Below, piece after piece: positions 1 through 6,015 of a stretch of DNA of 8,560 bases. Source of the stretch: Cyanobacteria bacterium UBA8156 (GTDB lineage: Bacteria; Cyanobacteriota; Cyanobacteriia; Pseudanabaenales; Pseudanabaenaceae); assembly GCA_003456125.1 (NCBI GenBank), contig DMPD01000351.1, positions 1 through 8,560 of the forward strand, read 5' to 3'. Position numbers and translations under genes: made by a program. A model generated the notes under the pieces. It saw only the letters and a list, made by a program, of their open reading frames with translations. It did not search any database and was not told the origin of the DNA. Positions within the stretch are counted from its first letter, which is position 1, and each line of letters starts with the position of its first letter.

Positions 1-58
1 TCCTGCAAAAAGCTAGATATTACCCCTTAACAGGATTTTATCGTGCGTGGTGAAGGAT

Positions 59-90
59 AACATCCCAAAGTCTGTGGTCAGGGATGTTTT
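59..90 (+). terminator. Terminator-like hairpin at left edge
   Basis: AACATCCC (59–66) pairs perfectly with GGGATGTT (81–88) across a 14-base loop, and the descending arm runs into TTTT (87–90). It sits just after a TGA (51–53) that may end a gene entering from the left. The stem is only moderately GC-rich and the U tract is short, so terminator activity is uncertain. Confidence 0.35.
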
Positions 91-192
91 ATGAATGTAC
101 CGGGCACACTGGACGATGAAGTCTTAGGCTTGATGATGGGACGCCCTAAAAAGCGCCACCGTAGGGGTTTCAAACCTCACAGTTGGGGCTAA
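91..192 (+). CDS. Doubtful 33-residue basic mini-ORF
   Basis: An ATG-initiated frame of 33 codons ends at TAA 190–192. The product starts MNVPGTLDDEVLG and has a very basic C-terminal half with the run GRPKKRHRRG, ending in HSWG. There is no convincing ribosome binding site: the preceding bases form the right arm of the 59–90 hairpin, which would hide the start. I do not recognise the sequence. The acidic-then-basic composition is not obviously random, but an ORF this short is expected by chance. It could also be a remnant of a longer gene. Confidence 0.15.
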   Translation: MNVPGTLDDEVLGLMMGRPKKRHRRGFKPHSWG

Positions 193-250
193 AAAGGCGA
201 CCTGCTCAACACCATTGGCGGCGATCGCCCAGGCTCAAAACCTCGTCAAT

Positions 251-277
251 AAAAAACCCCCAGCAATGGTCTGGGGG
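251..277 (-). terminator. Intrinsic terminator of the petC–petA operon
   Basis: Read on the minus strand, a perfect 7-bp stem (CCCCCAG, 7-base loop, CTGGGGG; 277 down to 257) is followed directly by six T residues (256 down to 251). This is a textbook Rho-independent terminator, about 30 bp after the petA stop codon and in the right orientation to end the petC–petA transcript. Confidence 0.9.
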
Positions 278-308
278 AAGTTATTGCAATCGCTCAAAGA
301 TGCTAGAG

Positions 309-1253
309 CTAAAAGCTCATTTCGGCAGCCTGAACCTTTTCCACCTGCTTCTTCTTGAGCACCAACAAAATCTGCGTGACAACTACCGAAGCAAAAAAGG
401 CGAGCAGCCACTGAATCCGGCGGGGATCCTGAAGCACAATTTCGCCATCGTGCTGCCCAAAGCCCCCCACATTGGGATTGATCGTCAGGGGTGCACCAGC
501 AGTGACGCGATCGCCCTCCTGAACTAGTAGAGTGGGGCCGACGGGAATATTTTCGACCACCGCTGCACCGGATTCGGGTTGAATCGTCACCGCATAGCCA
601 CCGTAGGTGCCTTCGTCTTCGTTGGCTGGAATTTCGGCAATTTGGGTAATAGTACCGGTGGCGGTTGCCGTGTACTCGGCGTTATTGCTCTTTTCCCCGG
701 TGGGGTAAATTTGCCCGCGCCCGCGGTTGCCGGCAGCGTAAACGGAGTACTTAAGGAAGTGGATGTTCTTATCCTTAGCAGGATCGGGAGACAGCACGGG
801 GAACACGATTTCGGAATAGTCATCCCCGGAGATGGGACCGACCAAAATCACGTTTTCTTTGGTGTCGCTGTAGGGTTGGTAGTAAATGTCCTGAGTCTTT
901 TCCTTAAGCTCTTCGGGAATGCGATCCTCCGGCGCGATTTTAAAGCCTTCGGGAAGCATCAGTACTGCTCCCACATTTAAGCCACCCTTACTGCCATCGG
1001 CCAGTACCTGCTGCTGGCTGTGGTCGTAGGGAATTTTGACGACGGCTTCAAACACCGAGTCGGGCTTAACTGCCTGGGGCAACTCCAATTCAATGGGTTT
1101 TTGGGCTAGGTGGCAGTTGGCGCAAACAATCCGTCCCGTAGCTTCACGGGGGGTTTCGTAGGCTTCTTGGGCATAGTAGGGATAGGCGATCGCCGGCGTT
1201 TGCAGCGCGTAGGTGACGATGACGCCCAGCACGATCAAAAGAAATTTTTTCAT
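309..1253 (-). CDS. petA: Apocytochrome f, cytochrome b6f complex
   Basis: Encodes the c-type cytochrome f, which accepts electrons from the Rieske protein and passes them to plastocyanin or cytochrome c6 on the thylakoid lumen side. With the ATG at 1253 the protein has 314 residues, normal for the family. Residues 1–23 form a signal peptide ending AIA, so the mature protein begins YPYYAQ; in this family the N-terminal Tyr amine is the sixth haem ligand. The haem site CANCH is at 44–48. A single membrane anchor follows RRIQWLL near the C-terminus, with a basic stromal-side tail (KKKQVEK). An in-frame TTG at 1280 would add nine residues before the signal peptide, so the ATG is preferred. I see no strong Shine-Dalgarno sequence. 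It lies 42 bp downstream of petC and is presumably co-transcribed with it. Confidence 0.98.
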   Translation of the reverse strand: MKKFLLIVLGVIVTYALQTPAIAYPYYAQEAYETPREATGRIVCANCHLAQKPIELELPQAVKPDSVFEAVVKIPYDHSQQQVLADGSKGGLNVGAVLMLPEGFKIAPEDRIPEELKEKTQDIYYQPYSDTKENVILVGPISGDDYSEIVFPVLSPDPAKDKNIHFLKYSVYAAGNRGRGQIYPTGEKSNNAEYTATATGTITQIAEIPANEDEGTYGGYAVTIQPESGAAVVENIPVGPTLLVQEGDRVTAGAPLTINPNVGGFGQHDGEIVLQDPRRIQWLLAFFASVVVTQILLVLKKKQVEKVQAAEMSF

Positions 1254-1295
1254 AAAAATTCGGCAACTGTGGGGAATCAAAAAATAAGCGCAACC

Positions 1296-1835
1296 CTAGA
1301 TCCACCAGGGGGATTCGTTGGTGCGGAAATCGGTTTCGGTCCAGGGCACAAACTGCACCCGATCGTCGCTGACGGTGGTGTGTACCAGGGCCAGCGATAG
1401 GGGTGCGGGCCCTCGCACGACCTTGCCCGTGACATCGTATTGGGATCCATGGCAGGGGCAAATGAATTTGTTTTCGGCTACGCTCCAGGGAACGACACAA
1501 CCGAGGTGGGTGCAGACGGCATTGAGTCCGTAGCTCGAGAGTTCCTTTTGCTCGGTAACCACAATGTAGGTGGGATCTCCCTTGAGCCCTTGGGCGAGCA
1601 CGCGATCGCCCGGCTGGTGGCTAGACAGAAACGCGCTGGCAAGCACATCGTTACCGAGGGCATCCTTGGCCGTGACCCCACCACCGCTACCACCACGGGA
1701 GGGGGGAATAAAATATTGGACAACGGGATAGAGGGCGCCGAGCACCGTAACACCCGCCGAGCCGCCGACCAAGAGGTTCATGAATTGTCGCCGCCCCATG
1801 CTGGGAACGTTATCGTGGGGAAGTGCCTGGGTCAT
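1296..1835 (-). CDS. petC: Rieske iron-sulfur protein, cytochrome b6f complex
   Basis: Encodes the 2Fe-2S subunit that takes electrons from plastoquinol and hands them to cytochrome f. The 179-residue length is typical. The N-terminus carries a twin-arginine motif (MGRRQF, Arg15–Arg16) followed by one hydrophobic segment (about 20–43), which in this family is an uncleaved Tat-dependent membrane anchor. A glycine-rich hinge (GGSGGG, 48–53) connects to the soluble domain. Both cluster-binding boxes are intact: CTHLGC (Cys108, His110, disulfide Cys113) and CPCHGS (Cys126, disulfide Cys128, His129). It is the first gene of a minus-strand operon with petA. The bases touching its ATG read CCTCCT, the complement of a Shine-Dalgarno sequence, so the leader is unusual. 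Some cyanobacteria carry several petC copies; this one, adjacent to petA, is presumably the main one. Confidence 0.98.
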   Translation of the reverse strand: MTQALPHDNVPSMGRRQFMNLLVGGSAGVTVLGALYPVVQYFIPPSRGGSGGGVTAKDALGNDVLASAFLSSHQPGDRVLAQGLKGDPTYIVVTEQKELSSYGLNAVCTHLGCVVPWSVAENKFICPCHGSQYDVTGKVVRGPAPLSLALVHTTVSDDRVQFVPWTETDFRTNESPWWI

Positions 1836-1839
1836 AGGA

Positions 1840-1871
1840 GGTTCAATGAAATCATCAAAATGGGGTTCAAT
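1840..1871. repeat. Direct repeat GGTTCAAT x2 in petC leader
   Basis: GGTTCAAT occurs at 1840–1847 and again at 1864–1871, 24 bp apart, within the region just upstream of petC (ATTGAACC on the petC strand). Eight-base repeats at this spacing may be chance or may mark a regulator binding site. Confidence 0.3.
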
Positions 1872-1920
1872 CTATGCCTATTAAATGGGATCAAACACAA
1901 TTCCTAGATTTTCTCTACAA

Positions 1921-1943
1921 AACTTCAAGGTTTCTGTGAAGTT
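1921..1943. promoter_or_regulatory. Inverted repeat in petC/kinase divergent region
   Basis: AACTTCA (1921–1927) and TGAAGTT (1937–1943) are perfect inverted 7-mers with a 9-base spacer, lying between the divergent petC and kinase genes. The geometry fits a dimeric regulator operator or a small hairpin. It does not match the cyanobacterial NtcA pattern GTA-N8-TAC. Function is inferred from position only. Confidence 0.35.
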
Positions 1944-1998
1944 AGGTTAATTTCTCCGGTCTTTGCGCCACATTGCCACGGAAGCGAGCTTGGCTGGC

Positions 1999-2004
1999 TA
2001 TAAA
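1999..2004 (+). promoter_or_regulatory. Candidate -10 box for the kinase operon
   Basis: TATAAA lies about 55 bp upstream of the chosen kinase start. The best upstream partner, TTGCCA (1973–1978), is 20 bp away, which is longer than the usual 16–18, so the -35 assignment is weak. Confidence 0.3.
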
Positions 2005-2058
2005 GAAACGTAGATTGTGCGGTGGCAGCGCCGAAACGTGCCTATGCTTAAAGGTGCT

Positions 2059-3753
2059 ATGAATGAATTAGCCTTTTACCACGTCTGGGGTGTGGCGGGG
2101 CGCGGGCAGTTTGGGCGAGTGCTATGTGCCCAAGACCGACGTACCCAGGAGTTGCGGGCGCTTAAGGAATTGGAGCCCCGCCGCTTTCCCACCCATCGAC
2201 TGCTGCGGGAATTGCGGTTTTTGCTGTCTTTGCGCCATCCCGCCATTGTAGCGTGCTATGCCCTCCTACACCGGCACAAAAATCGCTATTTGGTGATGGA
2301 ATATTGCGAGTCGGGGACGCTGCGTACCCTGCTAGAGCATCGCGAGCGCACGCCCCTGGAGCAGGGGTTGCGTCTGTTGGCGACGGTTCTAGAGGGCTTG
2401 GAGCACGCCCACGGTGCCCAGATTATCCACTGCGACATTAAGCCGGAAAACATTTTGCTCCAACGCCAGGCGGCGGGACTCGTGGCCAAAATTTCTGACT
2501 TTGGCATTGCGAAGGTGCTCCAGGAAGCTCAGGGGGAGAGCAACAATACGGGTTCACCGGCCTACATGGCCCCGGAGCGCTTCTACGGACAGGTGTCGGT
2601 GGCGGCTGATATCTACGCCGTGGGCGTGATGCTCTACGAGTTGCTGGTGGGCGATCGCCCGTTTTCGGGTATGCCCCAGGAATTGCGCCAGATGCACCTT
2701 TCCAAAAAACTAGAGATTCCCGACTCGGTGCCGCCGGGGTTGCGGGGGGTGCTTAGCCGTTCCCTGGCCAAGTTGCCGGCCCAGCGTTTCACCTCGGCGG
2801 CCGCAATGCGAGCGGCGCTGATGGCGGTAGTGGCGGGGGGGAATGGATTGGTTTTGCCGGCCCATCCCCTGCCTGAGCCAACGGTGCTCCACCTCAAGCA
2901 GATGCCCACCCAACTGCTGACGGAATCCCTTGGGGCGATCGCCCTTGGTGGCGATCAGGTCTACGGCATCACCTGTCTTGAGCTGTATCGGTTTAGGGTG
3001 GCAGGGCAGGGTTTGGCGAAGCCGGTCTACGTTGCTGCGCTGCCTGCGCCCTGCTATGGCTTGTGGCAGGGGTCGGCGGGGATTTTTGCCGCTGGTTTGG
3101 AGGGGCTGTGGTTTTGGGATCGGCAGCGCTGGCAGCAATGCAGTGGGTTGGGGGCAATCATGGCCGGAGAGGAACGGGGGGACTGGTTGATGGTGGCGGG
3201 CGATCGCGGCGGTGAAGTCCATTCCCTGCGCTATGGCAAGGTGATTCCCTGGCAGATGCCCCCTGCAAGTGTACTTTGGGGCGGGGCGGTGCTCGACGCC
3301 CACCATTTTGCGGTGGCCACGGCTGGTCGCCTCTTCCTCTGGTCGCGGCGGGGGCATTGCCTGAGTCAGTTAAACCTACCCGTGGCCGTCAATCGCCTCA
3401 TTCGGGGGCGGCAACCGGGGGTTTTGGTGCTGTGGCACAGCCAGCGGGCCGATGTGCTGTGGCGCGTGGAGGTCACCCCCTTGCGATTGCAGGAAATCAC
3501 GCTGCCGAAACCCTGCGTGCTGGCCACCGCCTTTGCCTGGGGCTATGGAATGATCACGGCGGATTCCATAATCTACCTCCTCGATGATTTGGGAGAGGTA
3601 GTGGGGGTGCTGCACCTGGAGCCGCGCTTCGATCAAATTACGCTGCTGACGGCCCTTGGCTCCTCCAGCCTCCTAGTGGGCGGGGTTACGGCGGGGCAAG
3701 CGAGCCTGCACCGGCTGGAGCTAGCCGCCCTCCCCATTGATGTGGTCTTTTAG
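2059..3753 (+). CDS. Hanks-type Ser/Thr protein kinase with C-terminal beta-propeller-like domain
   Basis: Probable cytoplasmic serine/threonine kinase of 564 residues. The kinase domain fills about residues 5–255: glycine loop GVAGRGQFG (11–19), ATP-binding Lys36 in ALKEL, helix-C Glu51, catalytic loop HCDIKPEN (124–131) with Asp126, DFG (147–149), APE (171–173), and the Asp184 helix-F motif. The catalytic Asp follows Cys rather than Arg, so this is a non-RD kinase. The remaining 300 residues (about 285–564) have no transmembrane segment and fall into roughly seven beta-rich units with hydrophobic strands and recurrent Trp, suggesting a WD40/PQQ-like propeller for substrate or partner binding; this is inference. 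In-frame GTG (2017) and ATG (2044) starts exist; ATG 2059 is chosen because AAAGG (2050–2054 region) precedes it and the protein then begins just before the kinase fold. thiL follows 8 bp later. The phosphorylated target is unknown. Confidence 0.93.
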   Translation: MNELAFYHVWGVAGRGQFGRVLCAQDRRTQELRALKELEPRRFPTHRLLRELRFLLSLRHPAIVACYALLHRHKNRYLVMEYCESGTLRTLLEHRERTPLEQGLRLLATVLEGLEHAHGAQIIHCDIKPENILLQRQAAGLVAKISDFGIAKVLQEAQGESNNTGSPAYMAPERFYGQVSVAADIYAVGVMLYELLVGDRPFSGMPQELRQMHLSKKLEIPDSVPPGLRGVLSRSLAKLPAQRFTSAAAMRAALMAVVAGGNGLVLPAHPLPEPTVLHLKQMPTQLLTESLGAIALGGDQVYGITCLELYRFRVAGQGLAKPVYVAALPAPCYGLWQGSAGIFAAGLEGLWFWDRQRWQQCSGLGAIMAGEERGDWLMVAGDRGGEVHSLRYGKVIPWQMPPASVLWGGAVLDAHHFAVATAGRLFLWSRRGHCLSQLNLPVAVNRLIRGRQPGVLVLWHSQRADVLWRVEVTPLRLQEITLPKPCVLATAFAWGYGMITADSIIYLLDDLGEVVGVLHLEPRFDQITLLTALGSSSLLVGGVTAGQASLHRLELAALPIDVVF

Positions 3754-3761
3754 CCCAAGAT

Positions 3762-4691
3762 ATGGAAACGGTAGCCCACCTAGGGGAGCACCAACTGCTC
3801 CAACGCCTCAAATCCTACTGCTCTGCCGCCGTGGGGGATGATGCCGCCCGTCTGCCGGTGATACCCCCGGGATGGGAGACCGTGATTACTACGGATATGC
3901 TCGTTGATGGGGTGCATTTCAGCGATCGCACCACCAGTCCCAGCGATGTGGGTTGGCGGGCGGCGGCAGCCAACCTCTCGGATTTGGCGGCTATGGGAGC
4001 GAAGCCCCTGGGGGCGGTGGTAGCTTTGGCGGTTCCCCCCCATACCGACGTGGCGTGGATAGAGGGGGTCTATCAAGGATTGCAAGCCGGTTTGCAGACC
4101 TACGGGGCGACCCTGGATGGGGGCGATACGGTGCGCGCCCCGGGGCGATCGCTGACGGTGACGGTTTTGGGCGAAGTGCTGCCGGAACGGGTGTGGCGAC
4201 GCTCGGCGGCCCGGCCGGGCCAGGCGTTGTGGGTGTCGGGCCCCCACGGGAGATCGCGGGCGGGCTTGGCTCTGCTGCAGGGGGAAATCCAGGTTCCGGA
4301 ACCGCTGGCCACGGAATTGCGGTTGGCCCACCAACGGCCCCGCCCCCGGTTGGATGTGGTGCCGGCGGTACCGCCGGGGCCCTGGGCCGCCATCGACAGC
4401 AGCGACGGTTTGGCGATCGCCCTCCTGCAATTGTGCCAGAGCAGTGGGGCGGGGGCCCGTCTTGATTGGGAAGCCTTGCCCCTTCCGACGATCGCCGTCA
4501 CCGGGGAGCAGGCTCGGCAGTGGGGCCTCTACGGCGGCGAAGATTTTGAATTGGTGATGGCTTTACCCCCAGCGATCGCCCAGGATTTGTGTCAGCAGTT
4601 TCCGGAAAGCAGGATTGTGGGCACCGTTGTGGTCGAACCGGGTATCCCCGGACTGGAACCCCGTCAGGCTTTCGGTCACTTTGTGCCCTGA
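3762..4691 (+). CDS. thiL: Thiamine-monophosphate kinase
   Basis: ThiL phosphorylates thiamine monophosphate to thiamine pyrophosphate with ATP, the last step of cofactor synthesis, in the cytoplasm. The 309 residues show the family signature in order: VGDDAA (24–29) with metal-binding aspartates, TTDMLVDGVHF (43–53), NLSDLAAMGA (71–80), DGGDT (119–123), an AGLALL helix (167–172), IDSSDGL (211–217) and GGEDFEL (258–264). The fold is that of the PurM/SelD/HypE superfamily, but the combination of TTDMLVDGVHF and SDLAAMGA is specific to ThiL. The ATG is 8 bp after the kinase stop with no clear Shine-Dalgarno sequence, so translation may be coupled to the kinase gene. The stop lies 4 bp from the end of a convergent gene, leaving no room for a terminator between them. 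Confidence 0.96.
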   Translation: METVAHLGEHQLLQRLKSYCSAAVGDDAARLPVIPPGWETVITTDMLVDGVHFSDRTTSPSDVGWRAAAANLSDLAAMGAKPLGAVVALAVPPHTDVAWIEGVYQGLQAGLQTYGATLDGGDTVRAPGRSLTVTVLGEVLPERVWRRSAARPGQALWVSGPHGRSRAGLALLQGEIQVPEPLATELRLAHQRPRPRLDVVPAVPPGPWAAIDSSDGLAIALLQLCQSSGAGARLDWEALPLPTIAVTGEQARQWGLYGGEDFELVMALPPAIAQDLCQQFPESRIVGTVVVEPGIPGLEPRQAFGHFVP

Positions 4692-4695
4692 ATCC

Positions 4696-4959
4696 CTACA
4701 AATCGCCGTAAACAGCCTTGATATCCGCCAAAATTCGGTTGCTTTGGGCGATCGCCTCGTAGATGCGGGCAAGGTGCCGCTCGGCTTGAACCCCTGCCAA
4801 CTGCCGCTCCGTCAACGTTTCCATCGCCAACTGAATGGTGGTCTCATAGCTACGCAAGTCTCCTGCCAGCTGATGCAAAGGAATCTGTTGCGCTCCAGAA
4901 TTAGCTTGCTTGGTGGGTCTGTAATTTACCGCTTCCACCGCGGCTCGATCGAGTATCAT
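4696..4959 (-). CDS. Small helical protein of unknown function
   Basis: An 87-residue protein I cannot assign to a family. It is probably soluble: no signal peptide or membrane segment is visible. After a short polar N-terminus (about 1–26), residues 27–84 read as long amphipathic helices rich in Leu, Ala, Glu, Gln and Arg (for example QLAGDLRSYET and ERHLARIYEAI), consistent with a helical hairpin or coiled coil. An upstream in-frame ATG at 4974 would add five residues, but the second ATG (4959) has GGAGGG exactly seven bases upstream, so it is the better start; that strong site also supports the gene being real. It converges on thiL with a 4-bp gap and is divergent from the MlaE-type permease gene. 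No functional inference can be drawn from the neighbours. Confidence 0.75.
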   Translation of the reverse strand: MILDRAAVEAVNYRPTKQANSGAQQIPLHQLAGDLRSYETTIQLAMETLTERQLAGVQAERHLARIYEAIAQSNRILADIKAVYGDL

Positions 4960-4991
4960 AGCCAGTCCCTCCATCTGCTTATGTGTTCTAA

Positions 4992-5007
4992 GGTATCCGT
5001 CAATACC
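4992..5007. repeat. Short inverted repeat GGTAT-N6-ATACC
   Basis: A 5-bp perfect inverted repeat (4992–4996 and 5003–5007) with a 6-base spacer lies about 35 bp upstream of the small minus-strand gene. TTGACG on the minus strand falls inside it, so it could overlap a promoter. It is short enough to be chance. Confidence 0.25.
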
Positions 5008-5100
5008 AAAGAAATCCTGAAGTTACTTTTCTTCATCAATCGATAGAATTGTGTTTACTTTTGCCGACTTTGTAGCTCTGCTTGCCCTTAGGAACCATAA

Positions 5101-5115
5101 ATCCAGAACCTGGAT
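5101..5115. promoter_or_regulatory. Inverted repeat upstream of mlaE-like gene
   Basis: ATCCAG and CTGGAT form a perfect 6-bp inverted repeat around AAC, in the intergenic region between the divergent small helical gene and the permease operon. A 15-bp near-palindrome in this position could be an operator. There is no T tract, so it is not an intrinsic terminator. Role inferred from position only. Confidence 0.35.
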
Positions 5116-5226
5116 CGGTTGCTCCCTTAACGCTTACTTAATCTACAGGCAGGAATTGTCACGGTTTGTATCTGCGATCGCAGGAAAAGGGTTGTGGTAG
5201 GGTACAGCCAGCATGGAGTGCGGGGT

Positions 5227-6012
5227 ATGGGTGGTTTAGGGCGTTGGGTCTACAAACTGCTGCAAAGCCTGGTGTTGGGGGGACAGGTGGTGGTGCGGTT
5301 GCTGCGGGGGAAAATCCATCGCCGCAATACCCTGGAGCAAATGTCGGCGGTGGGTACCGAATCCCTGATCATTGCCTTGATTACAGCCGCTTTTGTGGGG
5401 GGGGTGTTCACCATTCAGGTGGCCAAAGAATTCATCAATTTTGGGGCGCAGCAAGCGATTGGCGGCGTGTTGGCGATCGCCTTAGCCCGGGAACTCACGC
5501 CCGTGTTGACGGCGGTGATTGTGGCGGGGCGGGTGGGGGCGGCCTTCGCGGCGGAGATTGGCACGATGACGGTGACGGAGCAAATCGATGCTTTGCGGAT
5601 GTTGGGCAGCGACCCCGTCGATTATCTGGCGACGCCGCGGGTGGTGGCCTGTGTGTTGATGTTGCCCCTGTTAACGGCTTTGGCGTTTGTGACCGGGTAC
5701 ACCGGCGCCCTGTTGGTGTCGGAGGGATTGTTTGGCATCACCCGCCAGGTGTTTCTGGATTCGGGGCAAACGTTTCTCAAACCGTGGGATTTGGTGGCAT
5801 CCCTGGTGAAGGCAGGGGTGTTTGGCGCGGCGATCGCCTTGATTGGCACCCATTGGGGTTTGGCCACCACCGGCGGGGCCAAGGGGGTGGGTCAGGCTAC
5901 CACATCGGCGGTGGTGACGGCCCTGTTGGCGATTTTTGCCAGCAATTTCTTTCTATCGTGGTTGCTGTTTGGCGACATCGGGGCGATCGCCGCCCAGAGT
6001 TTGGGGTTTTAG
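5227..6012 (+). CDS. mlaE: MlaE/YrbE-type ABC transporter permease (lipid transport)
   Basis: Integral inner-membrane permease of the MlaE/TtgB2/TGD1 family, which with an ATPase and an MCE-domain protein moves lipids between membranes. The 261-residue product has an amphipathic N-terminal helix (about 5–27) and several hydrophobic segments (near 45–65, 85–105, 138–160, 190–207, 228–250). The family-defining block is intact at about 100–130: AGRVGAAFAAEIGTM, then VTEQIDALRMLGSDP, followed by PRVVA. ATG 5227 is preferred because GGAG lies eight bases upstream (5215–5218); an alternative GTG at 5194 would add 11 residues. No ATPase or MCE subunit is in the window, as is common in cyanobacteria where these genes are scattered. 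The gene ends 3 bp before the M23 peptidase gene, implying an operon. Codons 57–60 contain a run of eight G. Confidence 0.92.
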   Translation: MGGLGRWVYKLLQSLVLGGQVVVRLLRGKIHRRNTLEQMSAVGTESLIIALITAAFVGGVFTIQVAKEFINFGAQQAIGGVLAIALARELTPVLTAVIVAGRVGAAFAAEIGTMTVTEQIDALRMLGSDPVDYLATPRVVACVLMLPLLTALAFVTGYTGALLVSEGLFGITRQVFLDSGQTFLKPWDLVASLVKAGVFGAAIALIGTHWGLATTGGAKGVGQATTSAVVTALLAIFASNFFLSWLLFGDIGAIAAQSLGF

Positions 6013-6015
6013 GGG

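Larger units (their letters stand above)
1..250. other. Left-edge region without a confident gene
   Basis: No recognisable protein gene lies between the left edge and the petA terminator. On the + strand the frame starting at base 3 is open to a TGA at 51–53 and would encode a tail ending in TGFYRAW. That could be the C-terminus of a gene entering from the left, but 16 codons are too few to judge. A hairpin at 59–90 follows closely and would suit a terminator for such a gene. All three minus-strand frames are closed by stops within the first 30 bases, so no minus-strand gene leaves the window here. A HIP1 octamer lies at 221–228. Confidence 0.5.

Noticed and set aside
1..250. Possible small regulatory RNA (Yfr-type) at the left edge
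   Set aside because: I looked for the conserved Yfr1 and Yfr2 loop motifs and did not find them; only an ordinary hairpin is present.
3780..4430. 216-codon minus-strand open frame opposite thiL
   Set aside because: ThiL signatures on the + strand cover the same bases, and the antisense product shows no recognisable fold.
5018..5036. TGAAG/CTTCA short inverted repeat
   Set aside because: A 5-bp stem with an 8-base loop in AT-rich DNA is expected by chance, and no T tract or conserved partner was seen.
4615..5046. 143-codon + strand frame bridging thiL and the intergenic region
   Set aside because: It overlaps thiL out of frame and is antisense to the small helical gene, which has a GGAGGG ribosome site. 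No start signal supports it.
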